Part shown: piece after piece, positions 8,913 through 17,393 of the stretch
Layout: each line of letters starts with the position of its first letter
Numbering within the stretch: the first letter of the stretch is position 1
Assembly: GCA_002070115.1 (NCBI GenBank)
Contig: MWCO01000020.1
Coordinates: 1 to 64,000 of the forward strand
DNA length: 64,000 nucleotides
Source: Deltaproteobacteria bacterium ADurb.Bin207
Lineage (GTDB): Bacteria > Myxococcota_A > Polyangia > Polyangiales > Polyangiaceae
Direction: 5' to 3'
Program-made: the position numbers and the translations under genes
Notes under the pieces: model-generated
The model's database searches: none
Seen by the model: only the letters and a program-made list of their open reading frames with translations
Told to the model about the DNA's origin: nothing

Positions 8913-11447
8913 ATGCGCGTTCGTCCGAGCCTTTCGAGCCTAATCACTTCCGCCGCGGCGCTCACGATCCTTATCTCCTCGTCGATCCACGCACAACCAC
9001 GCGCTCTTTCCGTTCCATCTCCTGGTCGTTCCGCGGCCTCCAGTGACGATGGCCATGCTCTCGTCCTCAATCCCGCGAATATCAGTCATATCCCAGGAGC
9101 CGAATTGCGATGGACCTGGGTGCAACCTGGACAGGACCCTCTCGCTTTGCCTCGCGGCCATGCCTTTAGCCTCGCAGGAGCATTCCCTTTCGGTTTGGGC
9201 ACAGGTCTTCGCCTCGACTTCCTTCGACCCCACGAACAGCACGCCCGTGCATCAACCTTCCTCGACGAACCGTACACATGGCTAACGTGGGGACTTGGAT
9301 TTGGAACCGAAACTTCCGCCCTCGGTATGTCGATCCGACATCTTTATGCATCGGAACCAGGGGTCGGTGGGCCTACGACCATCTCTCTGGGCGCTTCCAT
9401 TCGCACCTCTCCCGTCCTTGGCTTGGGAGCGGTCATTCATGACATCAACGCGCCCACCGCCGCTGACGGACGCGGGTTCGCTGACCGAAGCTACACCCTC
9501 GCCGCCGCTTTTCGACCTTTCGGCAAACGCTTGCTCGAACTAGGGCTCGAAGGACGCTACTATGAAGGCTTTCGCTTTCCCGCGCGAAATACTACCGATG
9601 CGTCGTTCCCCATCGACCAGGGTTGGGTACCTCGCGCTACGTTGGGATTCGATGTCCCCTATGTCGGAAGGCTTCTTGCCGATGTCACCGTCCCCAGGGA
9701 ATCGGCGTGGATGGCAACGACAAGCCTCGACATCAATCTGGAACACTCCACGGTCACGGGAGGTGCCATATTCGGTAACGCGATCGGTGGAAAAGATGGC
9801 GCGGGATTCATCACAGGTCTCGCCCTGACGAGTTGGCGCGAACCTGGGATTCCCGACCCATCCTACGCCCTCAAAATTCGGATCGAGCAAACACCCTCGA
9901 ATCGAGGCCATGTGGACTTTCTTCGACAGCTCTGGCGCATCTCGAAAAACCCCGAGATCGCTGCCGTCGTGCTGCATCTGAAAACCGAGCCCGCATCGAC
10001 CCTCGCTCACGCTTATGAAATCGATGATGCCGTCCGCCTGATTCGCGCTCGTGGCAAAAAGGTTGTCTGTCATCTTGAAGATGCAGGAGGGCGCTCGTTG
10101 CTCGCTTGCTCGAGCGCGGATCGTATCGTGGTCAACCCCGCTGGCGGCCTGCGTTTCGCCGGCCTCCGAAATGAACGGCTCTTCCTCGCTGGACTACTGC
10201 AAAAAATTGGCGTTCGCGCGCAATTCGTCCGCATCGGCGACCATAAATCGGCCCCAGAACAGTTCACCAACACCGAACCTTCCCCCATTGCCAAAGCCGA
10301 CAGCATCGAACACCTCGCGACACTCACGCGTGAGATGACCCAAGTGATCGCACACGGACGACACTCCGATCCTTCGACCATCCAACGCGCCATCGATGCG
10401 GGACCTCATACGGCACGAGAAGCGTTGGCTCATCATCTCGTCGATGGATATGCCTACGATGACGAACTGAGAACCGTGGTGAGCGAAGTCGTGGGCCGTG
10501 GTGTGGATCTGCGAGATGACCTGCCCAACTACGCGCCAGAGCGGTTTGGACGACGACCATCGGTCGCGATCGTCTATGTCGAAGGCAATATCGTCGATGG
10601 CCGAAGCATGGACATCCCCTTGCTCGGCATGCAAATCGCCGGCTCCTACACCATCGCGGAATCCCTTAAAAAAGCCCGAGAAAACCCTGATATTCGCGCC
10701 ATTGTCTTGCGTATCGTGAGCCCCGGAGGCTCGTCCATGGCCGCCGACGTGATGTGGCGCGAAGTAGCCCTCACCGCCAAAATCAAACCTGTCATCGTGT
10801 CCATGGGAGGAGTTGCTGCCAGTGGCGGCTACTACATTGCCGCCCCCGGTTCCAAAATCTTCGCGACACCTTTCACCGTAACCGGTTCCATCGGCATCTT
10901 CTACGGCAAAGCGGATGTGGCAGGACTGCTCGAAAAACTCGGCGTCAACGTCGATACCATCAAAACCTCACCCCGCGCCGACGCCGAATCCATCTTTCGA
11001 CCCTTCACGGATGAAGAAGTCGAAGAACTCGGCCTCAAGGTCAAACAGTTTTATGACGTCTTCATTGACCGCGTCGCCAAAGGAAGAAAACTCGACCCCG
11101 AACGCGTCGATCGCGTCGCCCGCGGACGCGTGTGGCTCGGGCGAAAAGCCGTGGACCATAAGCTCGTCGACGATATTGGTGGAATTCGACAAGCCTTGAA
11201 CGCCGCTCTCGCCGTGTCGAATTTGCCCGATGACACGCCCATCATCGAATTACCACCCCCCCAATTCTCATTGCTCAATCTTGCCGCAAGCATGGTTTCC
11301 ACAGACTCGCTCGAACCTCCTGAAGCGAAATGGCTCCGCCATCACGTCCCCGGTGAAATCGGCAAAATCCTGCAAGCCGTCGCGCCTTTCGTCGTCTATG
11401 ACCCGTTCCAACCCCTCGCGCTCACCGAAATGACGGAAATTCCGTGA
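8913..11447 (+). CDS. SppA-type signal peptide peptidase (S49) with N-terminal beta-barrel-like region
   Basis: An 844-residue protein. A signal peptide (1-28, ending IHAQ) is followed by about 270 residues of alternating polar/hydrophobic, Gly-rich sequence that looks like outer-membrane beta strands (FSLAGAFPFGLGTGLRLDF, then similar strands). Residues about 315-780 form a tandem S49 peptidase: general base Lys445 in IGDHKSAPE and nucleophile Ser637 in GGVAASGGYY, the arrangement known for long SppA. Known SppA enzymes cut membrane-embedded signal peptides; the added N-terminal region suggests an outer-membrane or periplasmic location here. The start has GAGGA 8 nt upstream. The next gene starts within this stop codon (GTGA). 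Confidence 0.88.
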   Translation: MRVRPSLSSLITSAAALTILISSSIHAQPRALSVPSPGRSAASSDDGHALVLNPANISHIPGAELRWTWVQPGQDPLALPRGHAFSLAGAFPFGLGTGLRLDFLRPHEQHARASTFLDEPYTWLTWGLGFGTETSALGMSIRHLYASEPGVGGPTTISLGASIRTSPVLGLGAVIHDINAPTAADGRGFADRSYTLAAAFRPFGKRLLELGLEGRYYEGFRFPARNTTDASFPIDQGWVPRATLGFDVPYVGRLLADVTVPRESAWMATTSLDINLEHSTVTGGAIFGNAIGGKDGAGFITGLALTSWREPGIPDPSYALKIRIEQTPSNRGHVDFLRQLWRISKNPEIAAVVLHLKTEPASTLAHAYEIDDAVRLIRARGKKVVCHLEDAGGRSLLACSSADRIVVNPAGGLRFAGLRNERLFLAGLLQKIGVRAQFVRIGDHKSAPEQFTNTEPSPIAKADSIEHLATLTREMTQVIAHGRHSDPSTIQRAIDAGPHTAREALAHHLVDGYAYDDELRTVVSEVVGRGVDLRDDLPNYAPERFGRRPSVAIVYVEGNIVDGRSMDIPLLGMQIAGSYTIAESLKKARENPDIRAIVLRIVSPGGSSMAADVMWREVALTAKIKPVIVSMGGVAASGGYYIAAPGSKIFATPFTVTGSIGIFYGKADVAGLLEKLGVNVDTIKTSPRADAESIFRPFTDEEVEELGLKVKQFYDVFIDRVAKGRKLDPERVDRVARGRVWLGRKAVDHKLVDDIGGIRQALNAALAVSNLPDDTPIIELPPPQFSLLNLAASMVSTDSLEPPEAKWLRHHVPGEIGKILQAVAPFVVYDPFQPLALTEMTEIP

Positions 11448-12388
11448 CTTCGACCCCTCTGCTTTCACTCCACCACGCTCGCATCGATCGTGACGGCTCT
11501 TTGTTATGTGAAAACATCGACCTCGAAATCGACGGACCCCGCGTCGTTGTCGCCGGACCCGGAGCAGACGCCGTCCTAGAGGCGATTTGCATGACCGCCA
11601 ACGTCTCGAAAGGCCACGTACGAATTTCCGGATACGACGTTTCTACTCGTTCCCATGTCGGACGCGTGGGAATCGCCCCCTCGGATCTACCGCTTCCCCA
11701 ACGCATGTCCGTCGAACAATACCTCATCCTGTACTATCGAACTCTCGGCTTTTCGAAACGGGAAGCAAATCACGCGACCATGACGAGCTTATCGGATCTC
11801 GGCCTCACGCACCTCGCAAGCCGACAATCCAATTCCTTGACGTTATCGGAACGGAAAGCGGTCACCATCGCGGCTGCCATGCTCCCCAATGCCCCTTGTC
11901 TCGTGGCTCACTCGCCGTTGCGTGGCATCGAAAAACCAGAAAGCCATGGGATACTATCCGTTTTGGGACAGGTGGCAAACCGACGCCAAGTGCTCGTGAG
12001 CACAAGTCGTTGGGACGCCGAAGGCGTGGATGCCGAACTTATGGCCGGCGCCACGCATATCGCTTTCTTATCTCGGCACGCTACCCTTTGGTCAGGTCCG
12101 ACCAGCCATCTATTCTCCGAAGGAAAACAAGCCGCCTTGCTCGTAAGCGGCACCGACGATGCCTTCGTACGGGCATTGGCTCAACAAGGCTTCGATCCAA
12201 CAGGAAAGCTTCCCCGAATCGTCGTGCGAATCGACGATCCGAACGGCACATCTCGCTTGTTGAGCATCGCCAACGAATACGATGTTGCCATCATCCAAAT
12301 GATCCCACTTTGGCAACCCCCAAGGGCACCATCATCATCGGAACCCGAGGTGGGACCCAATGACCAAGAGCCACCCTCCCATGACTGA
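11444..12388 (+). CDS. Degenerate ABC-transporter ATPase-like protein
   Basis: A 314-residue protein with the layout of an ABC ATPase but without catalytic motifs. The P-loop position reads VVAGPGADAVLEAI (36-48), with no GK[ST]; the signature reads SLTLSERKAVTIAAAML (131-147) instead of LSGGQ; the Walker B/D-loop region reads CLVAHSPLRGIEKPE, with no Asp-Glu. Spacing and surrounding hydrophobic strands are kept. It probably cannot bind ATP in the usual way and may act as a structural or regulatory subunit. A Pro/Ser/Glu tail ends the protein. GTG start overlapping the SppA stop by 4 nt, so translation is coupled. Confidence 0.72.
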   Translation: MTSTPLLSLHHARIDRDGSLLCENIDLEIDGPRVVVAGPGADAVLEAICMTANVSKGHVRISGYDVSTRSHVGRVGIAPSDLPLPQRMSVEQYLILYYRTLGFSKREANHATMTSLSDLGLTHLASRQSNSLTLSERKAVTIAAAMLPNAPCLVAHSPLRGIEKPESHGILSVLGQVANRRQVLVSTSRWDAEGVDAELMAGATHIAFLSRHATLWSGPTSHLFSEGKQAALLVSGTDDAFVRALAQQGFDPTGKLPRIVVRIDDPNGTSRLLSIANEYDVAIIQMIPLWQPPRAPSSSEPEVGPNDQEPPSHD

Positions 12389-13046
12389 TCAGGATTTGCA
12401 TTCATCCGCCAAAGCGTTGAGCCGCTCTCCCACGTTTCCACCTGGACGCCTGACTTTGTTGACGGCCCTGGGCGCTGCTTCCGGCTCCTTGCCCCTGCCC
12501 GTGCTGCCAGGACGACTCGTTACCAACATTCGGGGAGCTATCGCGTTCGATGTAGCTCGCCAACATGGGCTCAGCTTGACTGCGGAAGCTCGCCGCGCTC
12601 TGGCCAGAGCAAGCTCCGTCGACCCAACTCGCGCTCAGCTCATCGGTATTGTTTCATGGACCGCCCGGCGATTGCTTCGGCGCGTCAGCCCATTGTGGGT
12701 TCTGGCCCCCGCTCTATCCGCCATCGAAACTTTCGCCCTCGGTCACCTGATGAATCGATACCTCGAAGAAGCTCGAACCCATCGCGGTATCCGAATCGAA
12801 ACCGATGAAGCACGCCATATCCGACGCATCGTCGAACAGTCTTTGCTCAAAACGCTTTCGCCCGAAATCGTGGTCTCCCAAGAACCAAGGGCGGACTATC
12901 CACACGGCGACGAACGAGATGATCTCACGCGGCTCATCGATTGGACGCTGCTCACCACCGCTTCGTTCCCTTCGTATCTCCTTCGACGACTCGACGCATC
13001 TTTCGAGGCTGTGATCCGTGAGTCGAAAAACGCTCCCAGCGAATGA
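12360..13046 (+). CDS. Conserved-type hypothetical protein with hydrophobic hairpin
   Basis: A 228-residue protein that I do not recognise with confidence. Visible parts: a Gly/Leu-rich segment (LTLLTALGAASGSLPLPVLPGRLV, about 31-54), a basic/alpha region (IAFDVARQHGLSLTAEARRALARAS), a second hydrophobic stretch (VSPLWVLAPALSAIETFALGHLM, 108-130) and a charged C-terminal helix region. The pattern is loosely like EcsC or DUF697-type membrane-associated proteins, but that is only an impression. It overlaps the previous gene by 29 nt and the MutT gene by 4 nt. The ATG at 12360 is preceded by GGGA; another ATG at 12381 is possible. Confidence 0.6.
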   Translation: MTKSHPPMTDQDLHSSAKALSRSPTFPPGRLTLLTALGAASGSLPLPVLPGRLVTNIRGAIAFDVARQHGLSLTAEARRALARASSVDPTRAQLIGIVSWTARRLLRRVSPLWVLAPALSAIETFALGHLMNRYLEEARTHRGIRIETDEARHIRRIVEQSLLKTLSPEIVVSQEPRADYPHGDERDDLTRLIDWTLLTTASFPSYLLRRLDASFEAVIRESKNAPSE

Positions 13047-13471
13047 ACAATCTCTTGAATACACAACTGGTCGTTGCTTCGGTCATCATTCAGGAAGCTC
13101 GCGTCCTCGTGACACAACGAGCACAGGGTTCCCATCTTGCGGGTAAGTGGGAATTCCCGGGTGGAAAAGTAGAGCAAGACGAAGACCCTCGTGACGCTCT
13201 GCAACGCGAATTGCGCGAAGAACTCGGCATAGACATCAACGTCGGTGACGTCTTGGAAGTGGTCTTCCACCGATACTCGTCAAAAAATATCTTGCTTCTG
13301 TTTTTCTTCGCTTCGATACGCCCACACTCGCCCCCGCCACAACCTCTCGAGGTCGCTGCATTCGCTTGGCGTACCGAGCATGAACTCGCCGAACAGGACT
13401 TCCCTCCCGCGGATACCGCTGTCCTTTCCCGCGTGCGCTCGCTACTTCGTCAGGCAACGCGCGAGGATTGA
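13043..13471 (+). CDS. mutT: MutT-like Nudix hydrolase (probable 8-oxo-dGTP diphosphatase)
   Basis: A 142-residue protein with a perfect Nudix box at 41-63 (G, five residues, E47, seven residues, R55-E56-L-x-E59-E60-x-G62-I). Length and the WEFPGGKVE entry match the MutT/(deoxy)nucleoside triphosphate pyrophosphohydrolase group, which removes oxidised nucleotides and prevents A:T to C:G transversions. The ATG overlaps the previous stop (ATGA). The 3' end overlaps the convergent histidine kinase gene by 22 bp. The symbol is given by family; other pyrophosphohydrolases share this pattern. Confidence 0.85.
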   Translation: MNNLLNTQLVVASVIIQEARVLVTQRAQGSHLAGKWEFPGGKVEQDEDPRDALQRELREELGIDINVGDVLEVVFHRYSSKNILLLFFFASIRPHSPPPQPLEVAAFAWRTEHELAEQDFPPADTAVLSRVRSLLRQATRED

Positions 13472-14898
13472 CACTCCTCGATCGGAACCACGACCTCCGT
13501 GGCCCGACTTGCCGGCAACACCACCGTAAATGTCGACCCTCTTCCACACTCGCTATGAACCGTGACTCGTCCACCGTGCGCGGTGACGATCTTGCGCACG
13601 AGCGCCAGCCCCAAACCCGTGCCATCCGCTTGTTTCTTGAAATGCGGCTCCCAAATACGCTCCAAATCGCATGACTCGATGCCATGCCCCTCATCCCGAA
13701 CCAAAATGGTCACTTCATCTCGTTCTTGATGCGCCGCAATCCACACGCGGCTGCCAGAAGGACTTGCAGAAACTGCATTTCGCAATAAATCCAAAAGCAT
13801 ACGATGCACCTGCTCCTCATCGACAGGCACCTTCAACTCACAGGGGACATCGATGACGATCGCTACATCCCGCTGCATCGCCGATAGCACCTGTTCTCGT
13901 GCATCCTCCACCAACTCTCGGAGCAGTACCGGTTTTACTTCGAGCAACGCCGGCTTCGTGAACACCAACAATTCGTCGATATCCGTGCCCAAACGCGAGA
14001 TCTGTTCCAAGGTCAAATCGAAGTACTCCATGTCTTCGGGCGATAAAACGGCTTTCGAGCGAAGAATCTGTACGCTCATCCGAATCGAAGACAACGGCGT
14101 TCGAATGTCGTGCGCAATCGCGGATGCAAACTCCCGTAACGCAGCTTGCTTTCGCACTTCTTCCCTCTCCCGAAAATAGGCATCGCGCTCCGTCGTGTCG
14201 AAGGTCACGATCAAATACCCCTCTTGTTCGTGTTCGGACCGAAAGGGAACAATCGTCGTCTCTATTCCCGACTCCCCTTGCACCGACCAAGAAACGCTTG
14301 GAAACGTCACGATCTCCTGGGGCTTAGCGCGAATGGCTTCCACCAACCTGCCGTCGAGATGCCGCTCGGCAACTTGATCCAAGTACCGCTTGCCCAAGAC
14401 CTGTCGCGCCTCGATACCCGTTCGCTGAGCTTCGTAACGATTCCACATCTGTACCTGCAACGAAGGGCCAGCAATCCACACGATTCCCACCGGAAGACAG
14501 TCCACGACATCTCTCCAATCCGCATCGAGATGTCGCGTTTGTCGTGGTACCGACGATAATCCCTTCTCGGCTTCCGGCTCCGAACCGTTCGTTCCATCAC
14601 GATCGATTGAGCCAGTCGAAAACGAAAAGGTACGCTTGCGTCGTGCGAAAAGCCCCAAAGCCGTCGCCGCAACAGCAACAAGCACAACGGTCATCCACGG
14701 TTCGCCGTTGAGGAACCGTGGCCCATGGTTTCCAAACGATTCGGCTATCGCCCAGACTGATTCGAGACCAACAAGCACACCCAAGGCTGCGAGCAAACGG
14801 TGTTCGGGACGGAACGATCGCGCGCGCGCCATGAAATAGGCAAGCGCAAAACCTGCCAAGCCCAACGACACCCGGAGCACGAGAAACACAAATAGCAT
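13450..14898 (-). CDS. PAS-domain sensor histidine kinase
   Basis: A 482-residue kinase. Three hydrophobic segments in the first 90 residues form the membrane anchor with almost no periplasmic domain, followed by a linker, a PAS domain (about 128-245, DVVDCLPVGIVWI), then the HisKA domain with His263 in AIAHDIRTPLSS, N box (LLRNAV, Asn374), G1 (DEGHGI, 402-407) and G2 (GTGLGL, 426-431). The build matches NtrB/AtoS-type kinases that phosphorylate sigma54 activators. It follows the response-regulator gene by 11 bp. The ATG at 14898 is chosen because longer starts run into that gene; no strong ribosome-binding site is visible. Confidence 0.9.
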   Translation of the reverse strand: MLFVFLVLRVSLGLAGFALAYFMARARSFRPEHRLLAALGVLVGLESVWAIAESFGNHGPRFLNGEPWMTVVLVAVAATALGLFARRKRTFSFSTGSIDRDGTNGSEPEAEKGLSSVPRQTRHLDADWRDVVDCLPVGIVWIAGPSLQVQMWNRYEAQRTGIEARQVLGKRYLDQVAERHLDGRLVEAIRAKPQEIVTFPSVSWSVQGESGIETTIVPFRSEHEQEGYLIVTFDTTERDAYFREREEVRKQAALREFASAIAHDIRTPLSSIRMSVQILRSKAVLSPEDMEYFDLTLEQISRLGTDIDELLVFTKPALLEVKPVLLRELVEDAREQVLSAMQRDVAIVIDVPCELKVPVDEEQVHRMLLDLLRNAVSASPSGSRVWIAAHQERDEVTILVRDEGHGIESCDLERIWEPHFKKQADGTGLGLALVRKIVTAHGGRVTVHSECGRGSTFTVVLPASRATEVVVPIEECQSSRVA

Positions 14899-14909
14899 TC
14901 GTTCAATGT

Positions 14910-16364
14910 CTACGATGCTCGAACCCGGTCCGCGGGTGGCCGCTCGAGATGAAAATCTCGGATCTTGCGATCGAGCGTCGGCCTGGTGATCTGCAAAATC
15001 GCGCACGCTCTTCGCTTATGCCATCCCGTATGGGTCAACACACGCTCGATATGGCGCTTTTCCACTTCGCGCAAGGTCAGCAGCGGCTCCAAGGTTTCAT
15101 CGGCAAACGCCTTCCGATCCTCCACGTCCATCCCATCATCGGGGTCGTCGTCTGGAACAATGGGAAGAACATCAGCCGTCAAAACGTCCCCTTTGCAGAG
15201 AACCACCCCCCGCGTCAGCGCATTCTCCAGCTCGCGAACATTGCCCGGCCAACGATATTGCAGCAGCGCATCCATCGCTTCGGAAGAAACGTATCGAACC
15301 TGTTTGTGAGTCTCCCGAGCGATCCTTGCCAGCAAATAATCGACCAACATCGGAATGTCTTCCCTTCGATCACGAAGCGACGGAAGAAGTATCTCGAAGA
15401 CTCGAAGCCGATAATACAAATCCTCCCGAAAACTGCCCGCTCCCATCATCTCTTCGAGATTACGATGCGTCGCGGCCACGACTCGCGCTGCGAGCTTGAT
15501 GGGACGAGAATCCCCCACGCGCTCGAATACTCGCTCCTGAAGGACCCGAAGAAGCTTCGCTTGCAAATCAGGCCGCAACTCCCCAATCTCATCGAGAAAT
15601 AAGGTTCCCTGCCCGGCCAGTTGAAACCTGCCCGTCTTATCCGCCACGGCACCCGTGAAGGCACCACGCACGTGACCAAACAGCTCGCTTTCCAGCAAAT
15701 CAGGAGGAAATGCCGTGCAATTGACAGCAATGAATGGTGCGTTCGACGCACCTGACGCGTGATGGATCGCACGAGCTACCAGTTCTTTGCCCGTTCCACT
15801 CTCCCCTCGAATCAATACCGTCGCCCGACTCGTCGCCACGGCACCAATACGCTTATATACCTCGCGAATGGCCTCGGATTTGCCCACAATACTGTCTACA
15901 CCACGATCCTCTCGCTCCTCAGCTACCATATGCGCCAAGGTCAAGGATGTTCTTCGCTGCTCGAGCGCCCGTTGCACCGTCAGTTTGATTCGATTCGCAT
16001 CCAACGGCTTGACCAAGTAGTCATACGCTCCCAGCTTGACCGCTTGCACCGTCGTATGCATGTCATCACGCGCGCTGATGATGATCACTCCCGGCGGGGT
16101 CGTATCCAAAGGCCACGCCTGATGCATCCGGCGCAACACTTCCATGCCGTCCACCCCAGGCATTCCCAAATCGAGCAAACATACGTCCGCCGTGCCTTCA
16201 CAAAGCCGCTCCCACGCGCTTTCCCCATCACTCGCTGTCACAACGACATAACCCGCGTCCCCAAGATACTTCTCGAGCGTACGACGAATGGCACGATCAT
16301 CATCCACGATGAGAATCGTGTTCATGCCTTCTTGAACTTTGTCGGTTTCGGACATCGTGTGCAT
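14910..16364 (-). CDS. NtrC-family sigma54-dependent response regulator
   Basis: A 484-residue protein. Receiver domain (15-130) with phosphoacceptor Asp65 in LLDLGMPG and conserved Lys119; AAA+ domain (about 158-395) with Walker A GESGTGKE (187-194), the sigma54-contacting GAFTGA loop (234-239) and Walker B LFLDEIGE; C-terminal Fis-type helix-turn-helix (about 430-472, HIERVLTHTGWHKRRACAIL). It activates RNA polymerase holding sigma54 after phosphorylation by the adjacent kinase. Target genes are unknown. The ATG at 16364 is the longest; the ATG at 16325 (MNTILIVDDD) gives the family-typical N-terminus and is preceded by AGAAGG, so the true start may be there. Confidence 0.92.
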   Translation of the reverse strand: MHTMSETDKVQEGMNTILIVDDDRAIRRTLEKYLGDAGYVVVTASDGESAWERLCEGTADVCLLDLGMPGVDGMEVLRRMHQAWPLDTTPPGVIIISARDDMHTTVQAVKLGAYDYLVKPLDANRIKLTVQRALEQRRTSLTLAHMVAEEREDRGVDSIVGKSEAIREVYKRIGAVATSRATVLIRGESGTGKELVARAIHHASGASNAPFIAVNCTAFPPDLLESELFGHVRGAFTGAVADKTGRFQLAGQGTLFLDEIGELRPDLQAKLLRVLQERVFERVGDSRPIKLAARVVAATHRNLEEMMGAGSFREDLYYRLRVFEILLPSLRDRREDIPMLVDYLLARIARETHKQVRYVSSEAMDALLQYRWPGNVRELENALTRGVVLCKGDVLTADVLPIVPDDDPDDGMDVEDRKAFADETLEPLLTLREVEKRHIERVLTHTGWHKRRACAILQITRPTLDRKIRDFHLERPPADRVRAS

Positions 16365-16416
16365 CAGGAGGGGGACGATAGCGCCGCACCATCTGAAAAG
16401 GAAACGCTTGTGCCGA

Positions 16417-17187
16417 CTACTCCTCGGAGTTGTCGTCCTTCGGTTTGTCGTCCTTCGGTTTGTCGTCCTTCGGTTTGTCGTCCTTCGGCTTATCGTCCTT
16501 CGGCTTATCGTCCTTCGACTTGTCGTCCTTCGGCTCGTCGCCTTTCGGCTTGTCGTCCTTCGGCTCGTCGCCTTTCGGCTTATCGTCCTTCGGCTCGCCG
16601 CCTTTCGGCTCGTCGCCTTTCGGCTTATCGTCCTTCGGCTCGTCGCCCTTCGGCTTATCGTCCTTCGGCTTATCGTCCTTCGGCTCGTCGCCCTTCGGCT
16701 TATCGTCCTTCGGCTTATCGTCTTTCGGCTTATCGTCCTTCGGCTTGTCGCCCTTCGGCTTGTCGTCCTTCGGTTTCGTGTCTTTGGCTTTCTTTTCCGC
16801 GGGCGACGTTTCGGCTTTTGCCGGTGGCTCGGGATCGGCTGGCCGTTGCGGCGCTGGGTCGATGATTCGCGAAGGCTCGAGACGGTCTTGCCCGCCCGGC
16901 ATGGATGTCACTTCGATATCTTCGAACACACGGGTTTGACAGGCCAACCTACGTCCGTCCCCCATGCCGTGAAACCGTTCCCGGAAATTGGGTGGAGATG
17001 TAGCGTTACGGCTGCTTTCGCGAACCCATACTTTGCAGGTCCCGCATAGACCGCGTCCCCCGCAATTGAATCCGCTAAAAAACTCACGATTGAGATAGAT
17101 CCCCGCTTCGAGCGCGACTTCGCGAATGGTCCGCCCACTGGCGATATCGACTTCACGATGTTCCACGAGAAACTTGATTTTCGGCAT
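16417..17187 (-). CDS. 2Fe-2S ferredoxin with long PKDDK-repeat tail
   Basis: A 256-residue protein. Residues 1-98 are a plant-type ferredoxin fold: ligands Cys42, Cys48, Cys51 and Cys83 (CGGRGLCGTC, then ACQT), spacing C-x5-C-x2-C. A Pro/Ala linker (100-135) leads to about 23 pentapeptides of the type PKDDK or PKGDE (139-253), a zwitterionic, probably disordered tail. The ferredoxin core resembles those that serve adrenodoxin-like or methane-monooxygenase-like electron transfer, but no redox partner gene lies nearby. glyA is divergent at 17394. The ATG at 17187 fits the fold's N-terminus; the ribosome-binding site is weak. Confidence 0.85.
   Translation of the reverse strand: MPKIKFLVEHREVDIASGRTIREVALEAGIYLNREFFSGFNCGGRGLCGTCKVWVRESSRNATSPPNFRERFHGMGDGRRLACQTRVFEDIEVTSMPGGQDRLEPSRIIDPAPQRPADPEPPAKAETSPAEKKAKDTKPKDDKPKGDKPKDDKPKDDKPKDDKPKGDEPKDDKPKDDKPKGDEPKDDKPKGDEPKGGEPKDDKPKGDEPKDDKPKGDEPKDDKSKDDKPKDDKPKDDKPKDDKPKDDKPKDDNSEE
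16429..16773 (-). repeat. 15-nt tandem repeat encoding PKDDK/PKGDE x23
   Basis: About 23 in-frame 15-nt units at the 3' end of the ferredoxin gene, with a few codon variants (GAC to GGC, AAG to GAG). Homogeneity suggests recent expansion or gene conversion. The reverse strand gives long low-complexity open frames that are artefacts of this repeat. Confidence 0.92.
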
Positions 17188-17393
17188 GGGTGGACCATCC
17201 GTACCGCTGGGGTCCGGTTGGCGTCAAGGCGAGGCTTCGTGCAAGCTCCAAACATCCTTTCACGCGTCCGACAGTCCCCTTCGCCGTCCTGCCCCTTCCA
17301 GACAAGACGAGGAAGCGGACTCGAACCGTGGCACGGTTAGGAGCCACCCGTCGCAATAGCGTGAAATGCATGAGTGTACTAGGGTACCCACCC

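Noticed and set aside
16429-16773. CRISPR array
   Set aside because: Direct repeats are contiguous and in frame, with no unique spacers.
15759-17049. Long rightward open frames (368 and 236 residues) rich in RPSVCRPS and VVLRLIVLRL repeats
   Set aside because: They are antisense to the ferredoxin repeat and response regulator; low complexity from the 15-nt repeat, no start signal and no domain.
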